A DNA stretch of 64,000 bases from Paenibacillus glucanolyticus NBRC 15330 (GCF_004000885.1 NZ_BIMC01000001.1:558001-622000); one strand, 5' to 3'; shown: positions 43,213 through 52,415, counted from the stretch's first letter. The notes: a model not told the origin generated them from the letters alone. Numbers and translations are program-made.

Positions 43213-44244
43213 TTATACCAGCACAATCTCCGGTTCCGGAACGAATCCAAATTGATTGTTGATAGACTCTGATATCAGATTCATCAAATACAGAATGTCC
43301 GTAGCTTTGGCATGCTTCTGGTTCAGAATCATGTTTCCGTGGTGCGGAGAGATGATGGCACCGCCATACTCCGTCCCCTTCAAGTTCAGCTGGTCTACGA
43401 GCGAGCCTACCGCAACCCCGTAATCATAATTATTCTTAAACACAGAACCGCAGGATGGGTAGTCGAAATGGCGTTTACTCGTCCGGTACTTGATGATGTC
43501 GAGCATCGACTGCGGCGTCTGAATCCCCTTGCCTGCCAGCGCATGAACCTCGCCCAGGAAGAACGAGAAGAAAGATGGCAATGAGGATGGGTGACTCCCG
43601 CGAGTCTTCCAATCCGTGAGCAGCACGGAAGTCGTGTTGATCTGCTCTTCCGAGCTGACCGGAATGTTAAGATCGGCCCCTACAACAATCCAGGGACGCT
43701 GCTGGAATATGGATTGTTTGTAGGCAAACAAACATTCCGATACGGGAATGGACTGTACGCTCAAGCTTGGATCCGTTGTATCGATATAATAAACGGTATC
43801 CAGAATATCACAGATTTGGCGTGCGTTATATTTGGCATTCATATAGATGCCGGCCCCGACGCAGCCTGGCAGCAAAAAGGTAAAGTCGAGAAGGTCCGTC
43901 CCGCCCAACAATCCCATCAGAGAGAGCAAAGACATCGGCGTTCCGGATGAAACGTGCCATTTTCCTTCGGATACCCTCAGATCCACCAGGTTTTTAAGCG
44001 ATATAAACACCAGGTCGTGCTTCGGTTCATCTGGAAACAGAATATTCGAGCCCATCCCGAAAATGTACCATGGCATCCCGCGTTTGTTGCATTCCTGCAG
44101 CAGTTCCGCCAGGTCATTGGCGGTTTCAGGCATAGCTAAATAATGGGCTGAGCCGCCGATCCCGTACGTTGAAAAAGCAGACAGCTCCACATTGCGTTTG
44201 CACAATCGGTCAATTGCAGATGTATGTAAAGTCATCGTAGACAT
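43213..44244 (-). CDS. MurB-like UDP-N-acetylenolpyruvoylglucosamine reductase, divergent
   Basis: 343 residues. FAD-binding MurB fold: STYGIGGSAHYLAMPE, WYIFGMGSNILFPDE, PGCVGAGIYMNAKYNARQIC and CGSVFKNNYDYGVAVGSLVD, ending FGFVPEPEIVLV with the C-terminal Glu. The usual catalytic Ser motif is retained (GSVFKN), but the conserved 'YRxSxF' arginine is replaced by Lys176 (FAYKQSIF), and the usual MNAGAYGGE motif is MNAKYNARQ. An insertion of about 40 residues precedes the GSVFKN segment. It stands alone, not in a dcw cluster, so it may be a second copy or have a modified role. Confidence 0.82.
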   Translation of the reverse strand: MSTMTLHTSAIDRLCKRNVELSAFSTYGIGGSAHYLAMPETANDLAELLQECNKRGMPWYIFGMGSNILFPDEPKHDLVFISLKNLVDLRVSEGKWHVSSGTPMSLLSLMGLLGGTDLLDFTFLLPGCVGAGIYMNAKYNARQICDILDTVYYIDTTDPSLSVQSIPVSECLFAYKQSIFQQRPWIVVGADLNIPVSSEEQINTTSVLLTDWKTRGSHPSSLPSFFSFFLGEVHALAGKGIQTPQSMLDIIKYRTSKRHFDYPSCGSVFKNNYDYGVAVGSLVDQLNLKGTEYGGAIISPHHGNMILNQKHAKATDILYLMNLISESINNQFGFVPEPEIVLV

Positions 44245-44362
44245 GTCACTCCCTATTCGTTCACATTCAACACCATAATCCTTACTAAATGTGGGGATGT
44301 TACATCATTATGATGCAACTGCTCGGGTGGTGTCAATCTGAAGGGACACATGGAATAAATAG

Positions 44363-44407
44363 CAAAAAATCCCTTGATTACAGCCTATAGACCATAACCA
44401 AGGGATT
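44363..44407 (-). terminator. Rho-independent terminator of the sigma factor gene
   Basis: AATCCCTTG near 44368-44376 pairs with CAAGGGATT near 44399-44407; on the minus strand it is followed by TTTTTTGC. Confidence 0.85.
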
Positions 44408-44435
44408 CATTATAAGCTTTTACAATTCCTAGGAT

Positions 44436-45386
44436 TTATTCAAGGAAATCCTTAAGCCGTTTGCTGCGGCTTGGATGACGAAGCTTGCGCAGCGCCTTCG
44501 CTTCGATCTGCCGAATGCGTTCACGCGTAACACCGAAGACCTGACCGACTTCCTCCAGCGTGCGAGTCCGTCCATCCTCAAGTCCAAAGCGCAGCCGAAG
44601 CACATTCTCTTCACGTTCTGTGAGGGTATCCAGCACTTCCTCCAGCTGCTCCTTCAGCAGTTCAAACGCTGCGGCATCTGCCGGTGCCAAGGCATCCTGA
44701 TCTTCAATGAAATCACCCAGGTTGGAGTCGCTTTCCTCGCCGACCGGCGTTTCCAGCGATACAGGTTCTTGTGATACCTTCTGGATCTCGCGTACCTTTT
44801 CCGGTGTGATATCCATCTCTTTCCCGATTTCTTCCGGTGTTGGCTCACGGCCAAGCTCCTGAAGGAGCTGCCTGGACACACGAACAAGCTTATTGATGGT
44901 CTCAACCATGTGAACAGGGATCCGGATGGTTCTCGCTTGGTCAGCGATGGAGCGGGTAATCGCCTGACGTATCCACCAAGTGGCATACGTGCTGAACTTA
45001 AAGCCCTTCGAATAGTCAAACTTCTCCACGGCTTTGATCAGGCCCATATTACCTTCTTGAATCAGATCAAGGAACTGCATTCCCCGACCAGCATAGCGTC
45101 TTGCTATACTTACAACGAGACGAAGATTCGCTTCGGCCAGACGGCGCTTTGCTTCTTCATCTCCCTCCTCTATTCGTTTGGACAGCTCCACTTCTTCATC
45201 GGCTGAGAGGAGGGGAACACGACCGATTTCTTTCAGGTACATGCGAACCGGATCACTAATCTTGATGCCTGGCGGAAGTGAGAGATCGTCGTGAACCGAA
45301 AAATCCTCTGCCGGAGAATTTGCCGTTTTCTCTGTATCCGTAACCTCACGTTCCAATGCAAAATCCGCATTCTGACGGTTCTCCAT
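44436..45386 (-). CDS. rpoD: SigA/RpoD-family primary-type sigma factor lacking region 1.1
   Basis: 316 residues from the ATG at 45386 (GGGGGG 6 bases upstream). Regions 1.2 to 4 are complete: [96 protein letters not shown] and [20 protein letters not shown]. The N-terminus before region 1.2 is only about 45 residues, so region 1.1 (about 80 residues in B. subtilis SigA) is absent. It is not next to dnaG. It may be a second, stand-alone primary-like sigma factor rather than the main one. Confidence 0.9.
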   Translation of the reverse strand: MENRQNADFALEREVTDTEKTANSPAEDFSVHDDLSLPPGIKISDPVRMYLKEIGRVPLLSADEEVELSKRIEEGDEEAKRRLAEANLRLVVSIARRYAGRGMQFLDLIQEGNMGLIKAVEKFDYSKGFKFSTYATWWIRQAITRSIADQARTIRIPVHMVETINKLVRVSRQLLQELGREPTPEEIGKEMDITPEKVREIQKVSQEPVSLETPVGEESDSNLGDFIEDQDALAPADAAAFELLKEQLEEVLDTLTEREENVLRLRFGLEDGRTRTLEEVGQVFGVTRERIRQIEAKALRKLRHPSRSKRLKDFLE

Positions 45387-45529
45387 TTTATGCCCCCCTG
45401 TTGACAATCCCATATTTTCATGCTAATCTAGCATTAGATCATTATGACATTAAGCCAATAGTTATTTATCCTTCATTCTAGCATATTTCTTACACTATAT
45501 CAACTTCTAATATATTCTAATCCAGATCA

Positions 45530-45562
45530 CCCGATCTCATTACGAGATCGGGTTTGTTTATT
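45530..45562. terminator. Hairpin with T-tract on the plus strand
   Basis: ACCCGATCTC (45530-45539) pairs perfectly with GAGATCGGGT (45545-45554), followed by TTGTTTATTT on the plus strand. It lies between the GH3 and sigma factor genes, both on the minus strand, for which the T-tract is on the wrong side; it may act as an RNA-processing or read-through barrier hairpin. Confidence 0.5.
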
Positions 45563-45640
45563 TCCTGCAGCAGATGATGGCTGCCAAGGGTGTTCCGTCC
45601 CTTAAGAGGGGTAACTCCTTATTCTTTACATATGCTACGT

Positions 45641-46969
45641 TTACTTCATCTGATCTATTACTGCTTTCGTATCTGCATTCAGCTGTTTTACATCCGGAAC
45701 CTTGACCGGCTCGTCACTTAACCGATACTTATCCTTCAATTCGAGCGTTGTCCTTACCCGGTCGTTCAGCAGTTCCTCAGATATCACACCGCTGTCAACC
45801 GCTTCGGTCAGTGCTTGGATGACGGCTTCCTCCTGCGCATACTCATGACCGATCAGAACGATGTTGCTTCCCGCAAGAATGGACTGTACGGAAGCCTCTC
45901 CTACGTCCGTATTACCGGAAACGGCCCCCATCGTCATATCGTCCGTTATGACCACGCCATCAAACCCCATCTCTTCTCTCAGCAAATCGGTTATGACCGG
46001 CTTGGAGTAAGAGGACGGCGTATCAGGATCAATGCTCTTCATCAGCAGATGGGCAACCATCACAACATCAGCTCCATCATCGATCGCTTGTTGAAACGGA
46101 ACCAGCTCCAGCTCATGCAGACGTTTCAGATTATGCTCAACGACAGGCAAACCGAGATGAGAATCAACCGATGTATCACCGTGTCCAGGGAAATGCTTCA
46201 CAACGGGCACAACTTCCTTCTCCTGAATACCCTTCATGGAAGCTATCCCTTGCGAGCTAACTTCCTCAGCTGTTGTTCCAAAAGAGCGATCGCCGATCAC
46301 CGGATTGTTCGGATTGCTGTCAATATCCAGTACCGGAGCAAATACCATATTAAGTCCAAGTCCCGATACCTTCCGCGCGATAAGACCGCCCACATTCTTG
46401 GTTAATTCCAGATCTTGACGGCTTCCCACTTCGCCGCTCGACGGCAGCTTCACGTATTCATCCGGGAAACGGGTAACCCGTCCGCCCTCTTCATCTATGC
46501 TGAGCCATAATGGCACTGGATTGGCTGCATTCGCTTTTTTCAAATCATTCAACAGCTGTACCGACTGCTCGGTGCTCTCGATGTTATCCTTGAAAAAAAT
46601 AAACCCGCCCACATGATATTCCTTCAGCAATTTACGTGAAGTATCGTCCGGGGTGGTCCCCTCGATCCCGACAAGAACCAGCTGGCCTATCTTCTCCTTC
46701 ACTGTCATCGTAGACATCAGCTTGTCTACCGCATTCTGAGGAGCGTTCGCGGGGGGCTTCCCTCCCTCGTCTTCTTCTGGCGAAGATGACGGATCCCCTT
46801 CATCCGGTGGCAGGTTCTGAGATTCCTGTCCCTGCTCCGATGGTGAAGCTCCTTGCCCGTTGTTCGCAGGGCCTCCCGTCTCTGATCCGCCTTGACAACC
46901 TGCCAGAGCTACCATCAAGATGACCATCAGCATCCCGAAATACATCCATTTTGTGATACGCTTCAACAT
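45641..46969 (-). CDS. GH3 beta-N-acetylglucosaminidase lipoprotein (NagZ-like)
   Basis: 442 residues from the ATG at 46969 (GGAAGGTG upstream). Lipobox MVALAGC gives Cys25, followed by about 60 residues of Pro/Ser/Gly/Glu linker. GH3 domain: VKEKIGQLVLVGIEGTTPDD, LWLSIDEEGGRVTRFPDE, VVKHFPGHGDTSVDSHLGLP (the NagZ KHFPGHGDTxxDSH motif holding the catalytic His-Asp pair) and nucleophile Asp in GVVITDDMTMGAV. It is anchored outside the membrane and trims GlcNAc from muropeptides. The usual C-terminal NamZ/GH171 partner is not nearby. Confidence 0.92.
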   Translation of the reverse strand: MLKRITKWMYFGMLMVILMVALAGCQGGSETGGPANNGQGASPSEQGQESQNLPPDEGDPSSSPEEDEGGKPPANAPQNAVDKLMSTMTVKEKIGQLVLVGIEGTTPDDTSRKLLKEYHVGGFIFFKDNIESTEQSVQLLNDLKKANAANPVPLWLSIDEEGGRVTRFPDEYVKLPSSGEVGSRQDLELTKNVGGLIARKVSGLGLNMVFAPVLDIDSNPNNPVIGDRSFGTTAEEVSSQGIASMKGIQEKEVVPVVKHFPGHGDTSVDSHLGLPVVEHNLKRLHELELVPFQQAIDDGADVVMVAHLLMKSIDPDTPSSYSKPVITDLLREEMGFDGVVITDDMTMGAVSGNTDVGEASVQSILAGSNIVLIGHEYAQEEAVIQALTEAVDSGVISEELLNDRVRTTLELKDKYRLSDEPVKVPDVKQLNADTKAVIDQMK

Positions 46970-47087
46970 CTTCACCTTCCTTATGCTCACTAACTATATT
47001 CGTGCTCCGATAAGCAGAGTCCTTCCATCTTAACATGATTTCCTCTTAGCCTGAATCACAGACAGGCGTTTAGCCTCATGAAGAGAG

Positions 47088-47102
47088 CCGCATCGGCTGC
47101 GG
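47088..47102 (-). terminator. Small hairpin after the 51-residue protein gene
   Basis: CCGCA and TGCGG (about 47088-47102) pair around TCGGC, followed on the minus strand by CTCTCTTC. Weak. Confidence 0.3.
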
Positions 47103-47114
47103 CCCGTTGACTGC

Positions 47115-47270
47115 CTATCGGAGCAGTCCCAGCTTGCGGGCTTGCTCTTCCGTTAATATAAATTGCTCCGACTCCCACACTTCATCCTCATCCGTTCGCC
47201 CGAACATCAGCATAATTTCATCCCATATATTCTTTTGCATGGCCTCAGCTTGCGTGATGATCACCTTCAT
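47115..47270 (-). CDS. Small acidic protein, 51 residues
   Basis: Translates as MKVIITQAEAMQKNIWDEIM, continuing with LMFGRTDEDEVWESEQFILT and EEQARKLGLLR. AAAGGA and GAGGAG lie just upstream of the ATG. The amphipathic N-terminus and the acidic middle (RTDEDEVWESEQ) look like real protein; codon use matches neighbours. I know no family for it. It is on the same strand as the GH3 gene and 145 bases before it; whether the two are linked is unknown. Confidence 0.6.
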   Translation of the reverse strand: MKVIITQAEAMQKNIWDEIMLMFGRTDEDEVWESEQFILTEEQARKLGLLR

Positions 47271-47349
47271 TGCTCCTCATTCCTTTCCGGTGTTATGATT
47301 CCCTAATACATATACAACCATCAACCATCGATTCGAATCGGATACAAAA

Positions 47350-47373
47350 GCCTGCAGACCGAAATCTGCAGGC
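47350..47373 (-). terminator. Rho-independent terminator of the DegV gene
   Basis: GCCTGCAG (47350-47357) pairs perfectly with CTGCAGGC (47366-47373), followed on the minus strand by TTTTGTATCC. Confidence 0.75.
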
Positions 47374-47389
47374 AGGATCTTTAGCGTAA

Positions 47390-48250
47390 CTATGAATAGG
47401 CGGGGTGATGCTTAATCCACGCCATCGCAATCGTGCCTTCACCTGCGTGGATACCCGCAACAGGAATAAAGGTCATGATTTCGGTCTTCAGGGCAGGATG
47501 CGCCCCGCTGATTTCATTTTGGATCTCTTCAGCCTCCGTAACGTTGTTTGCGTGCATGATACACACCTTCTTAATTTTCTCGATATCCAATTTCATGAGG
47601 TCCAGCATTCTCTGCTTGGCTTTCTTGAAGGTCCGAATCTTCTCTTCCACAATGACTTTGCCCTCATCAAAACGCAGCAGCAGATGAATGCGGAGCAGAT
47701 TGCTCAGAAGCAGCTGTGTCCCGGACACCCGACCACTGCTATGAAGCCGATGCAGGCTTGCGGGAATGAGGTAGAAGGACATGTTCTGCACCATGGACTG
47801 GATTTTCTCTTTTATGACTTGCACGGTATCACCCTGACGATGCCAGTGAATCCCGGATATAATCATTTCACGTACCGGATACGCTCCCGCTTGAGAATCA
47901 ATGCCAATCACGGGGACCTCAGCAATCTCTGCCGCCTGCATCGATGAATTCAACGTTCCGCTGAGCTCGGATGAACAGTGAATTGCAATAATATCATCGT
48001 ACTTTACTTTCAGAGCTTCATATAATTCTATGAATTCTCCGATAGGAGGTTGCGAGCTGCTGACTTTCGGTTCATCCTTCATCTTCTCATAAAAGGCTTC
48101 AGCCGAAATGTCTATACCTTCACGGTATGCATCCTGTCCAAGAATCAACCTCAAAGGCACAATATAAATATGATTGTCTTTGGCGAATGCAGGATCGATT
48201 GTGCTCGTGCTGTCGGTCACCCATGCTATGGATCTCATTATAGTGTTCAC
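47390..48250 (-). CDS. DegV family fatty-acid-binding protein
   Basis: 286 residues. DegV marks: IAWVTDSTSTIDPAFAKDN, VPLRLILGQDAYREGIDISA, KVSSSQPPIGEFIELYEALK, IIAIHCSSELSGTLNSSMQA and LIPASLHRLHSSGRVSG. FakB-type DegV proteins bind a fatty acid and present it to the kinase FakA for phospholipid synthesis. The first in-frame start is a GTG at 48250; an ATG at 48238 (MRSIAWVTDS) is equally possible because neither has a strong binding site. FakA is not in the window. Confidence 0.88.
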   Translation of the reverse strand: MNTIMRSIAWVTDSTSTIDPAFAKDNHIYIVPLRLILGQDAYREGIDISAEAFYEKMKDEPKVSSSQPPIGEFIELYEALKVKYDDIIAIHCSSELSGTLNSSMQAAEIAEVPVIGIDSQAGAYPVREMIISGIHWHRQGDTVQVIKEKIQSMVQNMSFYLIPASLHRLHSSGRVSGTQLLLSNLLRIHLLLRFDEGKVIVEEKIRTFKKAKQRMLDLMKLDIEKIKKVCIMHANNVTEAEEIQNEISGAHPALKTEIMTFIPVAGIHAGEGTIAMAWIKHHPAYS

Positions 48251-48387
48251 GTCTCGCTTTCATGTAGTAAAAAGTAGGAAAGGAAGCGATTTAAGCCGCT
48301 GAATTAATCATATCCCACCCTTGCTACGATATGCAAATGGAAGGCATATGATATCTTTCCCACTCAGAAAACTGCCACAGAAAAGCC

Positions 48388-48741
48388 TTATTTTTTTACC
48401 ACGTTATATCCCTTTTCGCCAAAAGGTTCCAGTCTTTCGATCCAATAGGCCTCCCGTTTGCTGACCGCATCCTTCAGATCATAGAACGGGTCCTGCTTCG
48501 GTTCAATCGTCTCCAGAATCTCAAAGACAAAAGCGTCATCCCCATACTCTTTCCATTCCTGCTGAAGCTGCTTGTTGTAACTCGTTCCCATCTGCAGCTC
48601 AAAACGCTTGCCGTTGATGGTCTTCAGATTATTCGTTCCGGCAACCCATATTTTGCCGTTCTTTGTATTTCGAATCTGATATACACCTGCTTCAATCTTG
48701 ATTTCCTTGTAGATTTGATTTAATTCCTGTCTGCGGCTCAT
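48388..48741 (-). CDS. GIY-YIG nuclease-fold protein
   Basis: 117 residues. The GIY-YIG core is seen in EAGVYQIRNTKNGKIWVAGT (GVY...WVAG in place of GIY...YIG), followed by GTSYNKQLQQEWKEYGDDAF and the Glu in SKREAYWIERLEPFGEKGYN. The YIG motif is altered to WVA, so nuclease activity may be reduced. AAGGAGG lies 11 bases before the ATG. It follows the Zn-finger/DUF2087 gene by 30 bases, so the two are one unit. Confidence 0.85.
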   Translation of the reverse strand: MSRRQELNQIYKEIKIEAGVYQIRNTKNGKIWVAGTNNLKTINGKRFELQMGTSYNKQLQQEWKEYGDDAFVFEILETIEPKQDPFYDLKDAVSKREAYWIERLEPFGEKGYNVVKK

Positions 48742-48771
48742 TGTCGTTACATCCTCCTTCTATACTGCCGT

Positions 48772-49539
48772 CTAGGTCGTTAACCAATACTGGCTTCCAT
48801 CATCCCTGCGATCCAAAAAACCGTATTCAATCAGATATCGGCGGATCGTCACGTAATCCGGATTGTCCCGTCCGATCATATCGTTGATTTCATTTTCGGA
48901 GTACATGACCCCGGGTTTGAAACGGGCAGCTATTTCCCGCAATACAACGTACTTCTGCTTCTCTTTGAGCTTAAACGTCTTCAGCGGAGCCTCGGTCCCT
49001 TCGGGAAACACCTTGGCCAGAATGGATTGACGCTCCTCTTCCGTAACGTTGTAACGCTCATCCACCATCTTGGCTTGCTTGGGTATTTCCACCATGGAAG
49101 GCGCATGACGATCCTTCTCCTTCAGCAGTTCCATTAATGTCAGCAGAACCTTGGACTGCCGTTCCTTCTCCTTCAAGGCAAACCGATGATTTCGTATGGT
49201 CGATGCACTGCCTATGCCCAGCGCCTGCTGAACTTCTTTATCATTCATTCCTTCATAGAACAGCTGCAGCAGTCGGTTCTGATGCTCCGTCAGTCCTGTC
49301 AGTTTCTTATCGAGGCCCGACAGATATTGAAACACCGACCCATGCTCGCGCTGAATATGAACAGTCATGTAACGCTTGGCTTCGTATAACACGTCATGAT
49401 CCGGGTAGATGATCCCTTTTTCCAACGTCTTGCCGCACAAGAGACATACCCATACCGGTCCTTCCTCCACATAGCCTTCCTTGAGTTCATCTATGGAAGC
49501 ATTCCAGAAACGTTCACTGAGATCCAATAGGGACACCAC
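48772..49539 (-). CDS. Zn-finger, HTH and DUF2087 domain regulator
   Basis: 255 residues. Residues 32-66 look like a C2H2-type finger (VCLLCG, then HIQREH). Residues about 80-125 form a LuxR-like helix-turn-helix (GLTEHQNRLLQLFYEG, then KEVQQALGIGSASTIRNHRF). Residues 180-255 are a DUF2087 domain: LREIAARFKPGVMYSENEIN and DYVTIRRYLIEYGFLDRRDD ending in YWLTT. It starts with GTG at 49539 or 49536. DUF2087 is found in DNA-binding regulators; a role in controlling the linked GIY-YIG protein is inferred. Confidence 0.82.
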   Translation of the reverse strand: MVSLLDLSERFWNASIDELKEGYVEEGPVWVCLLCGKTLEKGIIYPDHDVLYEAKRYMTVHIQREHGSVFQYLSGLDKKLTGLTEHQNRLLQLFYEGMNDKEVQQALGIGSASTIRNHRFALKEKERQSKVLLTLMELLKEKDRHAPSMVEIPKQAKMVDERYNVTEEERQSILAKVFPEGTEAPLKTFKLKEKQKYVVLREIAARFKPGVMYSENEINDMIGRDNPDYVTIRRYLIEYGFLDRRDDGSQYWLTT

Positions 49540-49630
49540 TTTCCCAAAGTTATTTATATAGACATATTATTATTTTGTCTATGATTTGTCAATGCCAACC
49601 TAATTAACCATTCATCCAATCAGCATAAAC

Positions 49631-49680
49631 AAACAGGTCACATCCTGGTATAGGAATACCAGAATGTGACCTGTCTTTTA
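49631..49680. terminator. Bidirectional rho-independent terminator
   Basis: ACAGGTCACAT (49633-49643) pairs with ATGTGACCTGT (49664-49674), with an inner GGTAT/ATACC stem. It lies after the secreted-protein gene on the minus strand. Confidence 0.85.
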
Positions 49681-49759
49681 TAATAGGATAAACTGCACAA
49701 AATACGACGGATGATAGCTGGATCATACTAAAACCAGGCTGACCATGCTTTTATCAAAA

Positions 49760-50206
49760 TCAATCCCAGAAATCAATCCTTGCCGATCCACCGGCACCTA
49801 TCTTCTTCACGTAAAATTCTGCTCTTTTGTTATCCCCGTCTACAAAGCTGCCGATTCCTCGAACAATTCCGCATTGATTTTTAGATAATTCAGCTTTTCC
49901 TACATAATCATTATTATTGTTCCCCGGATCATCCTCCCATAATTCGTACACTGCCGTTGGACCGGAGTATAGGCAAAACGCAAAATCTCCACCCGTGGAG
50001 TAAGCAATGGCGCTTGAAGAAGTGAACGTAGAGGAACCAATATAATCCCATTGCCCAGGTACTGACGCCAATTCGGAAACCGAAACCAAAGAAATCGAAG
50101 CCGGAGATGACGTCGGGGAATCTGTTTCTTCACTCGCAAAAACGGTGGAAAAAGAGCTGACCAGAAACACGAGCAGGATACTGCATGCGATTTTTTTAAA
50201 TTTCAT
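49760..50206 (-). CDS. Secreted hypothetical protein
   Basis: 148 residues. Signal peptide KKIACSILLVFLVSSFSTVF with cleavage near VFA-SE. The mature part begins with a Thr/Ser/Pro linker (EETDSPTSSPASISL) and holds a beta-rich domain: GQWDYIGSSTFTSSSAIAYS, FCLYSGPTAVYELWEDDPGN and KRAEFYVKKIGAGGSARIDF. Two Cys (CLYSG and QCGIV) could form a disulfide. I do not recognise the family. The start is the ATG at 50206, with a possible GTG at 50215. Confidence 0.72.
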   Translation of the reverse strand: MKFKKIACSILLVFLVSSFSTVFASEETDSPTSSPASISLVSVSELASVPGQWDYIGSSTFTSSSAIAYSTGGDFAFCLYSGPTAVYELWEDDPGNNNNDYVGKAELSKNQCGIVRGIGSFVDGDNKRAEFYVKKIGAGGSARIDFWD

Positions 50207-50452
50207 CTGTAACACAACACCTCTTTCCTTTTTTTATAACAATCATGTATATAATAGCTTAGTTGTAATTTTATGTAAATAGATAAATGATAAATAATTC
50301 ATCCATTTCCTAAATCCGATCCCAACGGGGGGATGAACAGCAGGGATCCTCCCTTCATAAGAAAGGGAATCCCTCTATAATAAATCTTCCTCCCATGATT
50401 CGAACCTGCTAGAATAGAGAGGTTGCTGCTGTAAAATTTAGGGGGTATCATC

Positions 50453-51748
50453 ATGGGGTTAATACACCAGTCGGCAAAAGAAATGCGATCTTGGCCGCGC
50501 AATATTAAGCTGTTTTTTCTAGCTAACGTGCTGTATCAGATCGGTACCGGCATGTTCAGTGTGCTCTACAATTTATACATACAAAGCCTTGGGTATAATG
50601 ACTCCATGAATGGAACAGTGGTCAGTATTCAGTCCCTTGCCACAGCATTAATGTTCATCCCGATCGGTCTGATCGGAGACCGCGGCAGCCGGAAACGCAT
50701 TCTTGTCCTTGGTGCACTGTTAAGCGGGGCAGGGCTTATCGCCCGCTCGTTTCTGGAGAGCGAGTTCAGCTTGCTTGGGCTCGCGATATATACAGGCCTG
50801 TTTGCATCCTTCTTTCAGGTGCTGGCCATCCCCTTTTTGGCGGAAAATACAGCGAAATCCGCTCGCATGCGCATCTTCAGCATCCACGCCTCGCTGGTTC
50901 TGGCTTCTCAAGTGCTCGGGAGTATGGGCGGCGGATTCCTGGCGGATGCCTTGCAGGCATTTGGGATAAACAAGGTCGGCAGTTTGAAAACAGCGCTGTT
51001 CATAGGCGGTCTGGCAACCTTTGCCGCGTTCATCCCGCTCTTGTTTACGACAGATAAGAATGCCGAGGATGCACAATCAACGGATACACCCCTCCCTGAT
51101 CATCAACCCGCTCAGTCCGGAGTTGCCGTTAACACCTCCGGTTTGGGGGATTTCAAGATCATCGGACAGTTCGCGCTTGCCCAGCTGTTAATTGGACTGG
51201 GCTCCGGACTCGTTGTGCCTTACTTGAATCTGTATTTTACCAATCGCTTCTCGGTGTCGTTATCGGCTGTCGGGATCCTTATTTCGCTTGGGCAAGTCAT
51301 GACTATCGTTTCCATGCTGATCGGTCCGACACTCGTGAATCGCGTGGGTGCGGTGAGAGCCGTGGTGCTGTTTCAGGTTCTGTCCTTGCCGTTCCTGTTG
51401 TTAACCGGCTTTACCAACGTATTGATCATTGCATCCGTTGGATTCCTGTTCCGGCAAGCGCTCATGAATGCGGCTAATCCGATCCAGTCCTCTATTCTGA
51501 TTGACCGTGTGCCGGATCATCGAAGAGGAATCGCCAATTCCGTCACGCAAACCGCCTTTATGCTCGGGTGGGCAACCATGGGACCGGTACAGTCCACACT
51601 AGTCACCACATACGGTAACTACTGGGGATATGCAATCACATTCTGCATCACCGGAACCTTATATGTTGTATCTTCCTTTTTGTACTACCGCATGTTCCGC
51701 GAACAAAAAGATAACAATCCACCTTCCGGCACGCCCACTACTCTCTAA
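50453..51748 (+). CDS. MFS transporter
   Basis: 431 residues with about 12 hydrophobic segments. The N-terminus runs NIKLFFLANVLYQIGTGMFS; loop 2-3 is PIGLIGDRGSRKRILVLGAL (the A-motif GxxxDRxxRR). AGGGGG lies 7 bases before the ATG. It is convergent with the DUF4166 gene and overlaps its end by 11 bases. Substrate is not evident; the type resembles drug or metabolite exporters. Confidence 0.88.
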   Translation: MGLIHQSAKEMRSWPRNIKLFFLANVLYQIGTGMFSVLYNLYIQSLGYNDSMNGTVVSIQSLATALMFIPIGLIGDRGSRKRILVLGALLSGAGLIARSFLESEFSLLGLAIYTGLFASFFQVLAIPFLAENTAKSARMRIFSIHASLVLASQVLGSMGGGFLADALQAFGINKVGSLKTALFIGGLATFAAFIPLLFTTDKNAEDAQSTDTPLPDHQPAQSGVAVNTSGLGDFKIIGQFALAQLLIGLGSGLVVPYLNLYFTNRFSVSLSAVGILISLGQVMTIVSMLIGPTLVNRVGAVRAVVLFQVLSLPFLLLTGFTNVLIIASVGFLFRQALMNAANPIQSSILIDRVPDHRRGIANSVTQTAFMLGWATMGPVQSTLVTTYGNYWGYAITFCITGTLYVVSSFLYYRMFREQKDNNPPSGTPTTL

Positions 51749-52415
51749 CCTCCGTGCGGAGGGGTTTAACATGAGACGGAACAGGCTGCCCGTTCAGCGA
51801 AATCGTCCGGGCCTGAAAACTTCCCTTATACCGGAAGACAGGCCCCAATATCGGATTGTTTACCTGAACGGATATCCGGTAACACTTGTCCCGTTCTTCA
51901 TACCATTCGCACACGTCGGCCGTTCCGGTCAAGCACCGGGGGAATCGAAACCGCAGGATCCCTTCATAAAACCTCTGCTCACTCGATTGAATGCGGATTC
52001 CGCCGTTATCGCTTGCGCTAATCGCCAGATCCACTGCCAGATGCTGCTGATTGCCCAGATAATCCACCACGCGGCTGCGCTGTGAACTGTAAATCATCGT
52101 AGCATCAAACCGTCTGCGGATGCCTGGAAAATCGAAGCTTCGGCACCACGTCACCGTTTCTCTCCCCCATTCATCCTGATAAGCATAGTTCTCAATTCGA
52201 AACGGAATCCCCATCCCCCGATTCGGGAACATGATATGCCGCATCGTTCCGATATATAGTGGCAGCACTGCCCAAGGAGCATGCCAGATCTCTTCCATGA
52301 CGCCTTCTCCAATCGAAGCGATGTTATCCTTGCTGTTAAACCCGAAACGTTCCCGGATTTTGGGATGAAGCTTCTGAAATTGTGCTCCGAGGGCTTGCTC
52401 ATAGATCGAGGTCAT
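51738..52415 (-). CDS. DUF4166 domain protein
   Basis: 225 residues. DUF4166 pattern: SIYEQALGAQFQKLHPKIRE, ERFGFNSKDNIASIGEGVME and EIWHAPWAVLPLYIGTMRHI. The ATG overlaps the end of the upstream reading frame by four bases (ATGA), so it is translationally coupled to the SRPBCC-DoxX gene. The function is unknown. The family often sits beside DoxX-like or saccharopine-dehydrogenase-type proteins. Confidence 0.85.
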   Translation of the reverse strand: MTSIYEQALGAQFQKLHPKIRERFGFNSKDNIASIGEGVMEEIWHAPWAVLPLYIGTMRHIMFPNRGMGIPFRIENYAYQDEWGRETVTWCRSFDFPGIRRRFDATMIYSSQRSRVVDYLGNQQHLAVDLAISASDNGGIRIQSSEQRFYEGILRFRFPRCLTGTADVCEWYEERDKCYRISVQVNNPILGPVFRYKGSFQARTISLNGQPVPSHVKPLRTEVRE

